Shown piece after piece: positions 28,412-37,321 of a DNA stretch of 64,000 nt. Each line of letters begins with the position of its first letter. Position 1 is the stretch's first letter. Source of the stretch: an uncultured Flavobacteriales bacterium (GTDB lineage: Bacteria; Bacteroidota; Bacteroidia; Flavobacteriales; Crocinitomicaceae); contig CAMLFH010000006.1 in assembly GCA_946479285.1 (NCBI GenBank), positions 186,001 through 250,000 of the forward strand, given 5' to 3'. A program made the translations under genes and the position numbers. Below the pieces are notes generated by a model. That model was not told where the DNA came from, did not search any database, and saw only the letters and a list, made by a program, of their open reading frames with translations.

Positions 28412-29869
28412 ATGAACCGATTGAAGAGCACATACAACACCTTTAAACAAGTACCGGAGAAATACCTCATTTTACTTGCATTTGCAGTCATTTATTCACT
28501 GGTTTCGCTGGTAAATCACTATTTGTTTCGAACCTATGCAATGGATTTGGGGATTTACTCGAATGCCTTGTATGATTATTCCCATTTTCAATGGAACGAC
28601 AGCGGCGTTTTTAAAACGGAGCCTCAAAATTTGATGGGAGACCATTTTGATGTTTACCTCATGCTGTATTCTCCCTTTGTTTGGATTTTCGGCTCCTATA
28701 CTTTACTGATTTTCCAAATTATTAGTATTCTTTTCGGAGGATTGGGAATTTACCGTTACTTCAAGGAAAACAGGATTCTAGCGATGAATGCGATGCTGTT
28801 TTTCTATTCTTTTTTTGGTGTTTTCACGGCTTTGGCGTTTGATTTTCACGATAGTGTAGTGATAGCAATGCTTGTTCCCTGGCTTTTCGTTTTTACCAAA
28901 GAACGGAAAATGAAATGGGCAGCGTTTATGGTTGTGTTGCTTTGGCTGGGGAAGGAAAATAGCGGGTTGTGGATTGCATTCGTTTGTTTCGGACTTTCGC
29001 TATTGAACTGGAAAGAGAAAAGATGGCGCTTCTTTTTCATCCTTGCAGGGTTTGCATCCATGGTTTATTTTCTCATAATCTTAAAGTTAGTGATGCCGGC
29101 AATGACTCCTGACGGGATTTATCCGCATTTTGATTACACCATTTTAGGTGGAACGATGACAGAAGCCGTCAAGCATTTGATCTTTCATCCGGTTGATTCT
29201 TTTCAATTGTTCATCTCTAACTTCAGGGATCAGCTTGCTGATAATACGAAATCAGACTTGTTTAATTATCTCTTGTTTTCGGGGATTGCCCTTTTGATAT
29301 TCAGACCAGCTTATTTATTGATGCTGATCCCCATCTTTTTGCAAAAGTTCTTTCACGATTCTATCAATATCTGGGGAGCAGGATTTCATTACTGCATTGA
29401 GTTCACACCCATTTTAGCGATTGGGGTATTTGAAGTAATCGGTAAACTAAAAAAAGAAGGATTTAAAAGAGCAGCCGGAGCGGTAATCGTTGTTTTAGCA
29501 TTCATCATGACGGTGAAGCGGATAGGAGAACCTTATTTCTACGCACCTGTTGAGAATATCGATCTCCTCTCTAAAGAGCACTATAAAAAACAATACAACA
29601 TAAAACCGGTGTATGCCGCGTTTAAATTGATTCCGAAAGACGCTATTGTTTGCAGTCAGTCAAACCTGGTTCCTCATTTGGCCAACCGCGATTTTTGTTA
29701 TATGTATCCTATAATAAAGGATGCAGAGTATGTGATCTTAGCAAAAAAAGATACTTCCTACCCATTAAGCGATTCGATGTTCCAGGTTGAAATCCGGAAT
29801 TTCCAGCAATCCAAAGATTGGATCAAACTGGTGGATAACGAAGAAGTGTTATTAATAAAAAAACAGTAG
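28412..29869 (+). CDS. DUF2079 polytopic membrane protein
   Basis: A 485-residue inner-membrane protein with about 9-11 hydrophobic helices. The segment YAMDLGIYSNALYDYSHFQW after the first helix and GDHFDVYLMLYSPFVWIFGS after the first periplasmic loop are DUF2079 hallmarks. The D-x-G-x-Y and D-H pairs resemble the acidic loop residues of GT-C glycosyltransferases, to which the family is thought to be related. The C-terminal 100 residues are soluble, with KPVYAAFKLIPKDAIVCSQS and NLVPHLANRD also seen in family members. A role in lipid-linked sugar transfer is inference. Its TAG stop lies inside a palindrome shared with three other junctions. Confidence 0.82.
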   Translation: MNRLKSTYNTFKQVPEKYLILLAFAVIYSLVSLVNHYLFRTYAMDLGIYSNALYDYSHFQWNDSGVFKTEPQNLMGDHFDVYLMLYSPFVWIFGSYTLLIFQIISILFGGLGIYRYFKENRILAMNAMLFFYSFFGVFTALAFDFHDSVVIAMLVPWLFVFTKERKMKWAAFMVVLLWLGKENSGLWIAFVCFGLSLLNWKEKRWRFFFILAGFASMVYFLIILKLVMPAMTPDGIYPHFDYTILGGTMTEAVKHLIFHPVDSFQLFISNFRDQLADNTKSDLFNYLLFSGIALLIFRPAYLLMLIPIFLQKFFHDSINIWGAGFHYCIEFTPILAIGVFEVIGKLKKEGFKRAAGAVIVVLAFIMTVKRIGEPYFYAPVENIDLLSKEHYKKQYNIKPVYAAFKLIPKDAIVCSQSNLVPHLANRDFCYMYPIIKDAEYVILAKKDTSYPLSDSMFQVEIRNFQQSKDWIKLVDNEEVLLIKKQ

Positions 29870-29893
29870 GGACGCGATGCATCGCGTCCCTAC
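29866..29893. repeat. Perfect 28-bp palindrome, GTAGG family
   Basis: The half-site GTAGGGACGCGATG (29866-29879) is followed directly by its exact reverse complement. It includes the stop codon of the DUF2079 gene and lies between two convergent genes, with an A-run before and a T-run after, so it probably terminates transcription from both sides. It is one of four related palindromes in the window (also 43518, 58868, 61681). Confidence 0.95.
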
Positions 29894-29926
29894 ATTGGTT
29901 TTTATTGATATTTATCCGTTTTCGGA

Positions 29927-31990
29927 TTAATTCCCTTTAATCTCAAATTCCGTTCGGCGGTTTTGTTGTTTCCCGTCTTCCGAGTTATTGGAGGCAATTG
30001 GCTTGGCTGAACCATATCCTTTTGCAGCCATTCTGCTGGCAGTAACTCCTTTTTGCGACAAGTATGCAACAACTGCCTCAGCGCGCTGCTGGGAAAGTGT
30101 TTCGTTTATGGTTGCCGATCCGGTGTTATCCGTATGGCCGGAAATTTCAATCTTTAATCCCGGAACATCTTTCATTAACTGCACCAATCTTTCCAACTCC
30201 CCGTTTGATTCAGGGCGAAGTGTTGCTTTGTTCACGTCAAAGAAGATATTGCGCAAAGCGATCTTTGATCCGATTGCAATGTTCTTCAGTTCAATCACCT
30301 TATTCACCAGGTTATCATCCGCACCGCTAGGGATGTCGAAGTTCTCAGAGTGGAAAAGGTATCCCGGAGCTTTTACGGCAATACCGTAGTTTTTACCGGA
30401 ATTCAGAGTAATAATGAATTTTCCCGTGGCAGAATTCGTAGTGAATGTTTCAATCACTTTTCCTGTTGCGTTATCTGTAATCTCAATTTGAGCTTCAACC
30501 GGTTTTCTGGAAATCGCATCAATCGTAACTCCTTTAAATACAGTTAAACTCTTTTTCTTAACCTCTACAGATTTTTCAATGTTGTGGTCTTTTACAGGCA
30601 TTACGATACTTGCAAGCAAATAATCTTCTGTTTCCATAATTGGTTTTTTCTCAGGGCCCCAGAAAGTTACTTTGTAAATATCGTATCCGCCTTTTCCTCC
30701 TGATCTGTTGGAAGAGATGTAAGCAAATTTCCCGTTTGCAGTAGAAGCAAAGAAGAAATCATCATACGGAGTGTTGATCGGATAACCCATATTCACAGGA
30801 GTTGTCCACTGACCCTGCACTTTTTTAGAAACAAAAATATCGTATCCACCCATTCCTTCATGTCCTTCGGATGCGATGTACATACTTTCTCCATCAATGT
30901 GAATGTAGATCGGTCCGTCGTTGAATTTGGAGTTTACACCAGTCAGCATCGTAGCGATCATGTAATCCTGTTTCATTTTATTCTGCATTCCGGAGAACAT
31001 CACTTCAGCTCCTGTTTCACGCACGTCATTGTCGCGGCAGAAATAAATTTTCCATCCGTCATCGTTGTAGCACGCATAGCGTTCGTTGTTCTTGTCAGTA
31101 CTGATGAAAATACTTAAGATTTTAGGATCAGACCACTCGTTTCCTTTCAATTTCGATTCGAAAATATCTGTTTGACCGCCAGCATCTCTGTGCAGGAGCA
31201 TTTTTGTACCGTCGTATGACAAACAGTTTGAAATATCATCATTGTTTGAGTTAATGGGACCAACCAATTTGGTAGGAGTTGACCAGGTTTCCAAAAGCGA
31301 GGAAGAATAGATTTCATAATCATAAATTCCCAAAGCATTTGCATCGTGGCTGTTTGGTCTGTTTGAACTCAGGATCATTTCTGAACCATCTGTTGAAATG
31401 GACGGAGCGATTTCATCACGGTCCGTATTCAATGAAGGAACGTTATCAACCCAGCAGCGAACAGGAGACATTTCAAATTTCTTCGCTGTTGCAGATTGTT
31501 TTCTGCGTTGGTTTACAAATTTCATGAAATTGTCGGCCTTCTTGTATTCCGTTTCGAATGTCGTATAATACTTCGCCGCATCATCGTACTTTCCTTCAAG
31601 CTGGGATGCATAACCCAAATAGAAGTTCAGGAAAGGATCACATTTCGGATCCAGTTTCTGTGCTGTTTTAATGTATTCAATGGATAAAACCGGGTTCGTT
31701 GAATTCGCATGACAAACACCAATTTTGTAATTCAGTAAAGCATTATTGGGATTGTATTTTTGCGCTTTCTCATATTCCTTCAAAGCACTTTTGAAATTCG
31801 TTCCAAAATCCTGCACGGCAAAAACCGCTTCCATTCCAACTTTGTAGAACTCGTCGCCTTTCTCTATTGCGGTGGTGGCATTCTTCAATCCTTCTTTATC
31901 GTCTTTAAAATTGGCAGATTTAAAATCTACATTTTGTCCGAATAGATGTGTCGTTAAACCAATAACGACTAGTGTCAATAATTTTTTCAT
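29927..31990 (-). CDS. OmpA-family protein with PorE architecture (TPR, propeller, CRD, OmpA)
   Basis: A 687-residue protein with signal peptide MKKLLTLVVIGLTTHLFGQ. Domain order: TPR-like helices (about 40-165; ALKEYEKAQKYNPNNALLNY), WD40-like propeller blades (about 190-450; EIAPSISTDGSEMILSSNRP, GGYDIFVSKKVQGQWTTPVN, FAYISSNRSGGKGGYDIYKV), a carboxypeptidase-regulatory-like beta-sandwich (about 480-560), and an OmpA C-terminal domain (about 575-687; FDVNKATLRPES, ISGHTDNTGS, LSQQRAEAVVAYL, QQNRRTEFEI). This is the layout of PorE of Porphyromonas, which ties the T9SS to peptidoglycan; similar proteins outside the T9SS exist. It lies 10 nt after a TPR gene, so the two form an operon. Confidence 0.87.
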   Translation of the reverse strand: MKKLLTLVVIGLTTHLFGQNVDFKSANFKDDKEGLKNATTAIEKGDEFYKVGMEAVFAVQDFGTNFKSALKEYEKAQKYNPNNALLNYKIGVCHANSTNPVLSIEYIKTAQKLDPKCDPFLNFYLGYASQLEGKYDDAAKYYTTFETEYKKADNFMKFVNQRRKQSATAKKFEMSPVRCWVDNVPSLNTDRDEIAPSISTDGSEMILSSNRPNSHDANALGIYDYEIYSSSLLETWSTPTKLVGPINSNNDDISNCLSYDGTKMLLHRDAGGQTDIFESKLKGNEWSDPKILSIFISTDKNNERYACYNDDGWKIYFCRDNDVRETGAEVMFSGMQNKMKQDYMIATMLTGVNSKFNDGPIYIHIDGESMYIASEGHEGMGGYDIFVSKKVQGQWTTPVNMGYPINTPYDDFFFASTANGKFAYISSNRSGGKGGYDIYKVTFWGPEKKPIMETEDYLLASIVMPVKDHNIEKSVEVKKKSLTVFKGVTIDAISRKPVEAQIEITDNATGKVIETFTTNSATGKFIITLNSGKNYGIAVKAPGYLFHSENFDIPSGADDNLVNKVIELKNIAIGSKIALRNIFFDVNKATLRPESNGELERLVQLMKDVPGLKIEISGHTDNTGSATINETLSQQRAEAVVAYLSQKGVTASRMAAKGYGSAKPIASNNSEDGKQQNRRTEFEIKGN

Positions 31991-32000
31991 CGTTTTGATT

Positions 32001-33098
32001 TTAATTGCTGCAGTTTCCTGAGTGACATGTTTTACCTTCTACAGATCCCAGATCGCTTGCTTTTTTCCAATCGCTGCAGGCATCTTCCATTTTGCGAAGC
32101 ATTTCACGTGCCATTCCTCTGTTTACATAAGCAGAAGCATAATTGGGGTCGATGGTGATTGCCCTGGAAGCAAGTTCTTCGGCTTTCTTGAAATCTTTTC
32201 TTTTGAAATAAATCCCCGATAAATTGGAAGCAGCAGGTGCATATTTCGGATTGATAGACAAGGCTTTTTCAAAATCCTTGATAGCATCATCCAAACTTCC
32301 TTTTTCAAGAAGTGTTACTCCACGGTTGTTATAAGCCAAAAAGAAGTTTACATCTACAGAAATTGCACGGTTGAACGCGATCAAAGCTCCTGCATAATCC
32401 TTCATTTTCTTTTTAGTGGTTCCCACATTGTTCAAAACGAAAGCCAAATTGGGATTTTTACGAAGTGCCGCCTCGTAATCTTCAATTGCTTTCGGATAAT
32501 TTTCCTGCATGCGGTAACAGCTTCCGCGGTCGTTATATGCCATCGGACTGGATGGATCTAACTCGATGCTCTTGGTGAAAAATTTAATCGCAGCATTGTA
32601 ATCCTGTTGCAAGAATTTTAGTGTTCCGTAGTTGTAGTACGCTTTCGGGTTGTTTGCATCCAATTTGATGGATTCTTCGTAGTCCTTTTCCGATTTCAAA
32701 TAGTCAGATAAACCCTGGTAAGCTCTTCCCCGCTGGAAATAAGCTTTCGAGTAACCTTTTTGCTTGCCGATAAGGGATGTAAATGTGTTTACGGCATCCA
32801 TGTACATTTCAGCTTCATTTTCAGCAACACCTTTGTTGTAATGCGCCGCTGTAAAATTCGGATCTGATGCAATGGACTTGTTGAAAGATACAACCGCTTC
32901 CTTGAAGTTTTTTTGGTTGAAAAGCTCAATTCCTTTGTTGTAGGCTTCCTGACTTGTAGTAATTGCTGCGTTACTTTGATTCAACTTGGTAATTGAATCG
33001 CGATACCTGAGTTCTGCAGGAGTCATACTTTCTATCTGGGAGAAAGAGACAAAACTGCAAAATAGCATTCCAGCCATCACCGAGATGGTTTTTTTCAT
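32001..33098 (-). CDS. Exported TPR-repeat protein
   Basis: A 365-residue periplasmic or outer-membrane-associated protein. The signal segment is MKKTISVMAGMLFCSFVSFS, with a Cys14 that does not form a proper lipobox. Residues about 50-350 are eight to nine tetratricopeptide repeats (AAHYNKGVAENEAEMYMDAV, AYYNYGTLKFLQQDYNAAIK, AYNNRGVTLLEKGSLDDAIK, AYVNRGMAREMLRKMEDACS), a scaffold for protein-protein contacts. The tail GSVEGKTCHSGNCSN contains two cysteines. It is the first gene of the unit with the PorE-like protein, so a structural role next to that protein is likely. The 162-bp gap to the divergent thiolase gene shows no clear promoter consensus. Confidence 0.88.
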   Translation of the reverse strand: MKKTISVMAGMLFCSFVSFSQIESMTPAELRYRDSITKLNQSNAAITTSQEAYNKGIELFNQKNFKEAVVSFNKSIASDPNFTAAHYNKGVAENEAEMYMDAVNTFTSLIGKQKGYSKAYFQRGRAYQGLSDYLKSEKDYEESIKLDANNPKAYYNYGTLKFLQQDYNAAIKFFTKSIELDPSSPMAYNDRGSCYRMQENYPKAIEDYEAALRKNPNLAFVLNNVGTTKKKMKDYAGALIAFNRAISVDVNFFLAYNNRGVTLLEKGSLDDAIKDFEKALSINPKYAPAASNLSGIYFKRKDFKKAEELASRAITIDPNYASAYVNRGMAREMLRKMEDACSDWKKASDLGSVEGKTCHSGNCSN

Positions 33099-33260
33099 AG
33101 CTTGTAATTTGGTTTAGAGTATCGAATTTAGTAAAATATCTCCCCGCCGAAGTCAATACTTATCAACACTACAGAGAACCTTTTAACAGAAACCGAATGA
33201 CAAAGAATATTCCGTAATTTCGTAAAGGAATAAATGAAAAGAAGTTAAACTAAGAACTTA

Positions 33261-34472
33261 ATGACGACAAACAACGCATATATCGTGGCTGGTGTAAGAA
33301 CAGCCATAGGAAATTTTGGAGGAACTTTGGCTCCGGTTAGAGCAGATGATTTGGCTGCACACGTTTTGGCAGAATTGTTGAAAAAAGTACCGAACCTGGA
33401 TCCGGGTGCCATTGAAGATGTGATTTTAGGGTGTGCAAACCAGGCTGGAGAGGATAATCGCAACGTGGCAAGGATGGCCCTTCTTTTAGCCGGATATCCG
33501 ATTTCGGTAGGCGGAGAAACTGTGAATAGGTTGTGCGCATCCGGAATGTCGTCTGCAGTGAATGCTGCCAGAGCACTTCAGGCTGGTGCCGGAGAAATTT
33601 ATGTGGCAGGTGGAATGGAACATATGACAAGAGGCCCCTGGGTATTGTCGAAGTCTTCCGCACCTTTCGGAAGAGATCAGCAATTGTACGATTCTTCTTT
33701 CGGATGGCGTTTCATCAATCCGAAATTGGATGAGCTTTACGGAACTGATCCTATGGGTATGACCGCTGAGAACCTGGCTGCTTTACACGCTATTTCAAGG
33801 GAAGATCAGGATAAATTTGCAGCGTGGTCGCAGGAAAAAGCGCTGATTGCTCAAAATGCAGGGATCTTAGCACAGGAAATTGCAGGTTTGTCTATTCCAA
33901 GAAAGAAACAAGATCCTTTGGTTTTTGATAAAGATGAATTCATGCGTCCGGGAACTACTTTGGAAACTTTAGCAGCATTAAAACCCGCTTTCAAAAAAGA
34001 CGGATCGGTAACAGCAGGAAATGCTTCAGGTCTAAATGATGGAGCGGCGGCTTTACTAATGGCATCGGATAGCGGATTGAAAACCCACAATTTGAAACCA
34101 ATTGCCCGGATCGTCTCAGCAGCAGTATCTGGTGTTGAACCGCGAATTATGGGAATTGGCCCCGTGGAAGCTTCCCGGAAAGCATTGGAAAGAGCCGGAT
34201 TAACTCTTGACCAAATGGATGTATTGGAATTGAACGAAGCATTTGCAGCGCAGGTTCTGGCATGTACCAGAACAATGGGAATAGCAGATAATGATTCACG
34301 TATTAACCCGAATGGTGGCGCAATTGCGCTCGGACATCCGCTTGGAATGTCGGGATCACGTATTTTATTGGCAGCAGCAAACCAATTACAGCGAAGCGGA
34401 GGAAAATATGCATTGGTTACCATGTGTATCGGAGTTGGACAAGGTTACGCTACAGTTATTGAACGCGTTTAA
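33261..34472 (+). CDS. Acetyl-CoA C-acyltransferase (thiolase)
   Basis: A 403-residue cytoplasmic thiolase that cleaves or forms 3-oxoacyl-CoA using free CoA, in beta-oxidation or aromatic/ketoadipate degradation. Catalytic residues are all present: nucleophilic Cys in VNRLCASGMSSAV (about residue 92), NEAFAAQ, His in GGAIALGHPLGMSGSR, and the second Cys in CIGVGQG near the end. The N-terminal RTAIGNFGGTL is typical. Sequence style is closest to FadA/PcaF-type enzymes, but chain-length preference cannot be told. No other beta-oxidation gene is adjacent. The next gene starts 39 nt downstream in the same direction and is functionally unrelated. Confidence 0.92.
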   Translation: MTTNNAYIVAGVRTAIGNFGGTLAPVRADDLAAHVLAELLKKVPNLDPGAIEDVILGCANQAGEDNRNVARMALLLAGYPISVGGETVNRLCASGMSSAVNAARALQAGAGEIYVAGGMEHMTRGPWVLSKSSAPFGRDQQLYDSSFGWRFINPKLDELYGTDPMGMTAENLAALHAISREDQDKFAAWSQEKALIAQNAGILAQEIAGLSIPRKKQDPLVFDKDEFMRPGTTLETLAALKPAFKKDGSVTAGNASGLNDGAAALLMASDSGLKTHNLKPIARIVSAAVSGVEPRIMGIGPVEASRKALERAGLTLDQMDVLELNEAFAAQVLACTRTMGIADNDSRINPNGGAIALGHPLGMSGSRILLAAANQLQRSGGKYALVTMCIGVGQGYATVIERV

Positions 34473-34511
34473 ATTCCAACCAAAATAGAATTTGTGCATC
34501 ACTACTTTACC

Positions 34512-36092
34512 ATGAAAAAACTCCTCTTTTTACTATGTGTCAGTCTTGCTTTTGCTTCGTGCAAGAAGCGGGATAAAGCGGTCTGGGACACAGATTGGCA
34601 GGTTCCGCTTGTTCACGATAGTCTCACCATGTCCAACTTACTGGCAGATTCATTGTTGACAGTGGTTGCCGGTAATTATGTACTGGACATCAATTCTTCT
34701 CTATTTGAATTCAAACTGGGTGATTTTGTGGCATTACCGGATACAAGCATTGAAAATACCTTTCCAATTGCTTTGAACTTTACTGCAGCACCGGGTTCGT
34801 CTTTCACCAGCGGTAATGTGGAGGAACATGTTTTGGATATCGGTGATGCGCAGTTGAAGAAAATTCGTGTAAAAGCCGGAGGAATCGACTTGAAAGTATT
34901 CAATCCAATCGGTACCAAGACGATCTTTACCGTGCAATTACCCGGAGTAACAAAAAATGGAGTTACACTTTCACAGCAATTTACAGCTCCTGCCGGAACG
35001 CAAAGTAATCCGGGAGTAGCAACAGGTTTTGTGGATTTGAGCGGTTATGAACTCGATTTAACCGGGCAATTTGGTACTTCCTTTAACCGCATTCAATCGA
35101 AATTGCTGGTTACTTCTGATCCCAACGGTCCAACAGTGAATGTAACAACTTCAGATGTACTTAAATTCCGATTCTCCATGCATGGTGTTCAATTGGATTA
35201 TGCCCGTGGCTATTTCGGCAGTAAATTGGTTTCTGATACTGTTTATGCCCAGATCAATGCCATGAACAATATTACCGACGGACTTCTGAATGTGGATGCA
35301 ATGACTTTCGATCTGACTATTGAGAACGGATTAAAGGTTAATGGAAAGTTTAAAATCAATTCACTTAAAAATATCAATGCTTCCGGAAATGCCGTTTCAC
35401 TGAATCACCCGAATATCGGTACCTGGAATACGATTAACGCTGCTACCGGTTCGAATGTCAATAACATCCAGCCAAGTAATACCACCTTGAATTTTACTCC
35501 CGGGAATAGCAATTTTGAAAATTTTGTGGAGAATCACGGAGCGCAGAATGAATTGAGTTTCCAGCTTCAGTTAAATCCCTGGGGGAATGTTTCCGGAGGA
35601 TGGGATGAAATATACGATGCACATCCGCTGAGAGTCAAATTAAACGGTGCATTTCCTTTGAATATCGGTTTAACCGATTTAATATTCCAGGATACTTTTG
35701 CGCTGAGTTTGATGAATGACCCGGCTAAAACAAATGTGAAATCAGGTCAGATTTGGGTAAATGCCATGAATGCTTTCCCGTTTGAAGGGGATTTACAGTT
35801 GTATTTGCTGGATGCAAATTACCAGGTGGTTGGAGTCGTTTCAGGAACAAGCTCCATTGAAGCAAGTGTTTTTGGTTCCATGGTGAATGGAATTATGCAG
35901 AAGAAAAGCATGGTTTATTTCCCGGTTTCCGAAACGCTATGCGACAAAATCGGCCAGGTTAAATACTGCATGATCAAACTAAAATTGAATACTTACGATG
36001 GAAACGGGGCAAATACACAAGTTCCTATTCCTGCAAATGCATTCTTCAAGTTTAAACTGGGTGCGAATCTAACTCTTGAAAATCACCTGTAA
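34512..36092 (+). CDS. Large lipoprotein of unknown function
   Basis: A 526-residue predicted lipoprotein. ATG 34512 gives MKKLLFLLCVSLAFASC with lipobox FASC (Cys17); the longer frame from GTG 34494 would place MHHYFT before the signal and is rejected. The body is beta-rich, with DWQVPLVHDSLTMSNLLADS near the start and strand-like segments throughout, and no catalytic motif I recognise. The stop overlaps the next ATG (TAATG), so it is coupled to a predicted outer-membrane barrel. That pairing suggests a surface-associated or periplasmic partner lipoprotein of the barrel, which is inference. Confidence 0.75.
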   Translation: MKKLLFLLCVSLAFASCKKRDKAVWDTDWQVPLVHDSLTMSNLLADSLLTVVAGNYVLDINSSLFEFKLGDFVALPDTSIENTFPIALNFTAAPGSSFTSGNVEEHVLDIGDAQLKKIRVKAGGIDLKVFNPIGTKTIFTVQLPGVTKNGVTLSQQFTAPAGTQSNPGVATGFVDLSGYELDLTGQFGTSFNRIQSKLLVTSDPNGPTVNVTTSDVLKFRFSMHGVQLDYARGYFGSKLVSDTVYAQINAMNNITDGLLNVDAMTFDLTIENGLKVNGKFKINSLKNINASGNAVSLNHPNIGTWNTINAATGSNVNNIQPSNTTLNFTPGNSNFENFVENHGAQNELSFQLQLNPWGNVSGGWDEIYDAHPLRVKLNGAFPLNIGLTDLIFQDTFALSLMNDPAKTNVKSGQIWVNAMNAFPFEGDLQLYLLDANYQVVGVVSGTSSIEASVFGSMVNGIMQKKSMVYFPVSETLCDKIGQVKYCMIKLKLNTYDGNGANTQVPIPANAFFKFKLGANLTLENHL

Positions 36093-37321
36093 TGAAGAAA
36101 CTACTTTTTGCGCTCATTCCTTTTTTGATAGTTGGTTCTTCGCTGTTTGCCCAATCTACATTCCCGGTTTTCAGAGATAGTCTTTTGCAAAGCAATCGAT
36201 TGCTGCTAAGCGGAAATCTGGATGTTACGGGAACTTCCATGCGGAAAGAATTTGTAAATACACTTGCTTTCGGTGGTTACATTGATTCCGAAATGAAGGA
36301 TCGTACCCTGAAATCTACGCGTGGAAATAGCCGGATAGGGGCTTTTGCTTCGGGTGAATTGACTTATGTTTCCGGTGCTTCAAGCTTATTTAAGTCCGGA
36401 AAGTATTCCTGGCTGGTAAAAGGAGGTTATTATGTGGTTGGAAATGTCAATTACACCAAAGATGCTTTCAAGCTTACATTTTACGGGAATAGTTACCTGG
36501 GAGCAGATACAGCAAACCTGACAGGAACCCGGATTTCCGGTATGCAGTTCCAAAAAGCAGGTTTTGGTTTGTACCATAAGAAAACCGGAAGTTCCTTAAC
36601 CCTGAATGTAGTCAATGTTCAAAACCAATTTGGAGGTTATATTCGTAAGGGGCAGTTGTCCATGGATCCGAATATGGATTCAATCAGTCTTCGTTTAAAC
36701 GGAGATATGACTTATTCAAAGGGGAAAGAATTCAGCAAAGGGGTAGGATTTGCAATTGATTTTGATTTTTATCTGAAAGTTCCATGGTTGAAAGATTCAG
36801 CAACTTTCCAGTTCACAGTACAAAACCTGGGAGCTGCCTATATGTTTGAACCGCAGACCCGATATTCGCCGGATTCTACTTACAGGTATAGCGGATTTAC
36901 GCTGGACCAGATTAAAAACAGCAGCAACTTGTTTGGCGACGATTTCTCACTCCTGGATTCTTTGAATGTAGAAAAGAAAGCTATCAAACGCTGGGTAATG
37001 GTTCCGGCTTACATCCAGGTTATGAAATTGGTTGATTTGGAGTCGGCTAAAAAATTACAGACTTTCTTCGGAATTCGTTTTTACCCAACCATTGGAATTG
37101 TTCCAACCGGTTTTGCAGGACTATTCTATCGCTTTATACCACGTTTTTCGGCGTCTGCCAATGTTGCTTTTGGGGGGTCATCAACCGTTCGCGGCGGTTT
37201 GATGCTTGGTTATCATGGAAATAAAGTGGGTATTCAGCTGGGCACAGATGATATCTATGGTTTGGTATCTAAAAAAGGATTTGGTCAATCCGCATTAATT
37301 CGTTTGTCATGGGTATTCTAA
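36092..37321 (+). CDS. Predicted outer-membrane beta-barrel protein (DUF5723-like)
   Basis: A 409-residue protein with signal peptide MKKLLFALIPFLIVGSSLFAQ and a C-terminus of alternating strands ending in LIRLSWVF, with the terminal aromatic residue typical of outer-membrane barrels. Segments such as GKYSWLVKGGYYVVGNVNY, KAGFGLYHKKTGSSLTLNVV and STVRGGLMLGYHGNKVGIQL read as amphipathic strands. It resembles the DUF5723 group found in Bacteroidota; this is a recollection of style rather than a verified match. It begins on the last base of the lipoprotein stop and overlaps the next gene by 13 bp, so three genes form one tight operon. Confidence 0.72.
   Translation: MKKLLFALIPFLIVGSSLFAQSTFPVFRDSLLQSNRLLLSGNLDVTGTSMRKEFVNTLAFGGYIDSEMKDRTLKSTRGNSRIGAFASGELTYVSGASSLFKSGKYSWLVKGGYYVVGNVNYTKDAFKLTFYGNSYLGADTANLTGTRISGMQFQKAGFGLYHKKTGSSLTLNVVNVQNQFGGYIRKGQLSMDPNMDSISLRLNGDMTYSKGKEFSKGVGFAIDFDFYLKVPWLKDSATFQFTVQNLGAAYMFEPQTRYSPDSTYRYSGFTLDQIKNSSNLFGDDFSLLDSLNVEKKAIKRWVMVPAYIQVMKLVDLESAKKLQTFFGIRFYPTIGIVPTGFAGLFYRFIPRFSASANVAFGGSSTVRGGLMLGYHGNKVGIQLGTDDIYGLVSKKGFGQSALIRLSWVF

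Noticed and set aside
34494..34511. GTG start 18 nt upstream of the lipoprotein ATG
   Set aside because: It would add MHHYFT before the signal peptide; ATG 34512 gives a normal lipoprotein signal.
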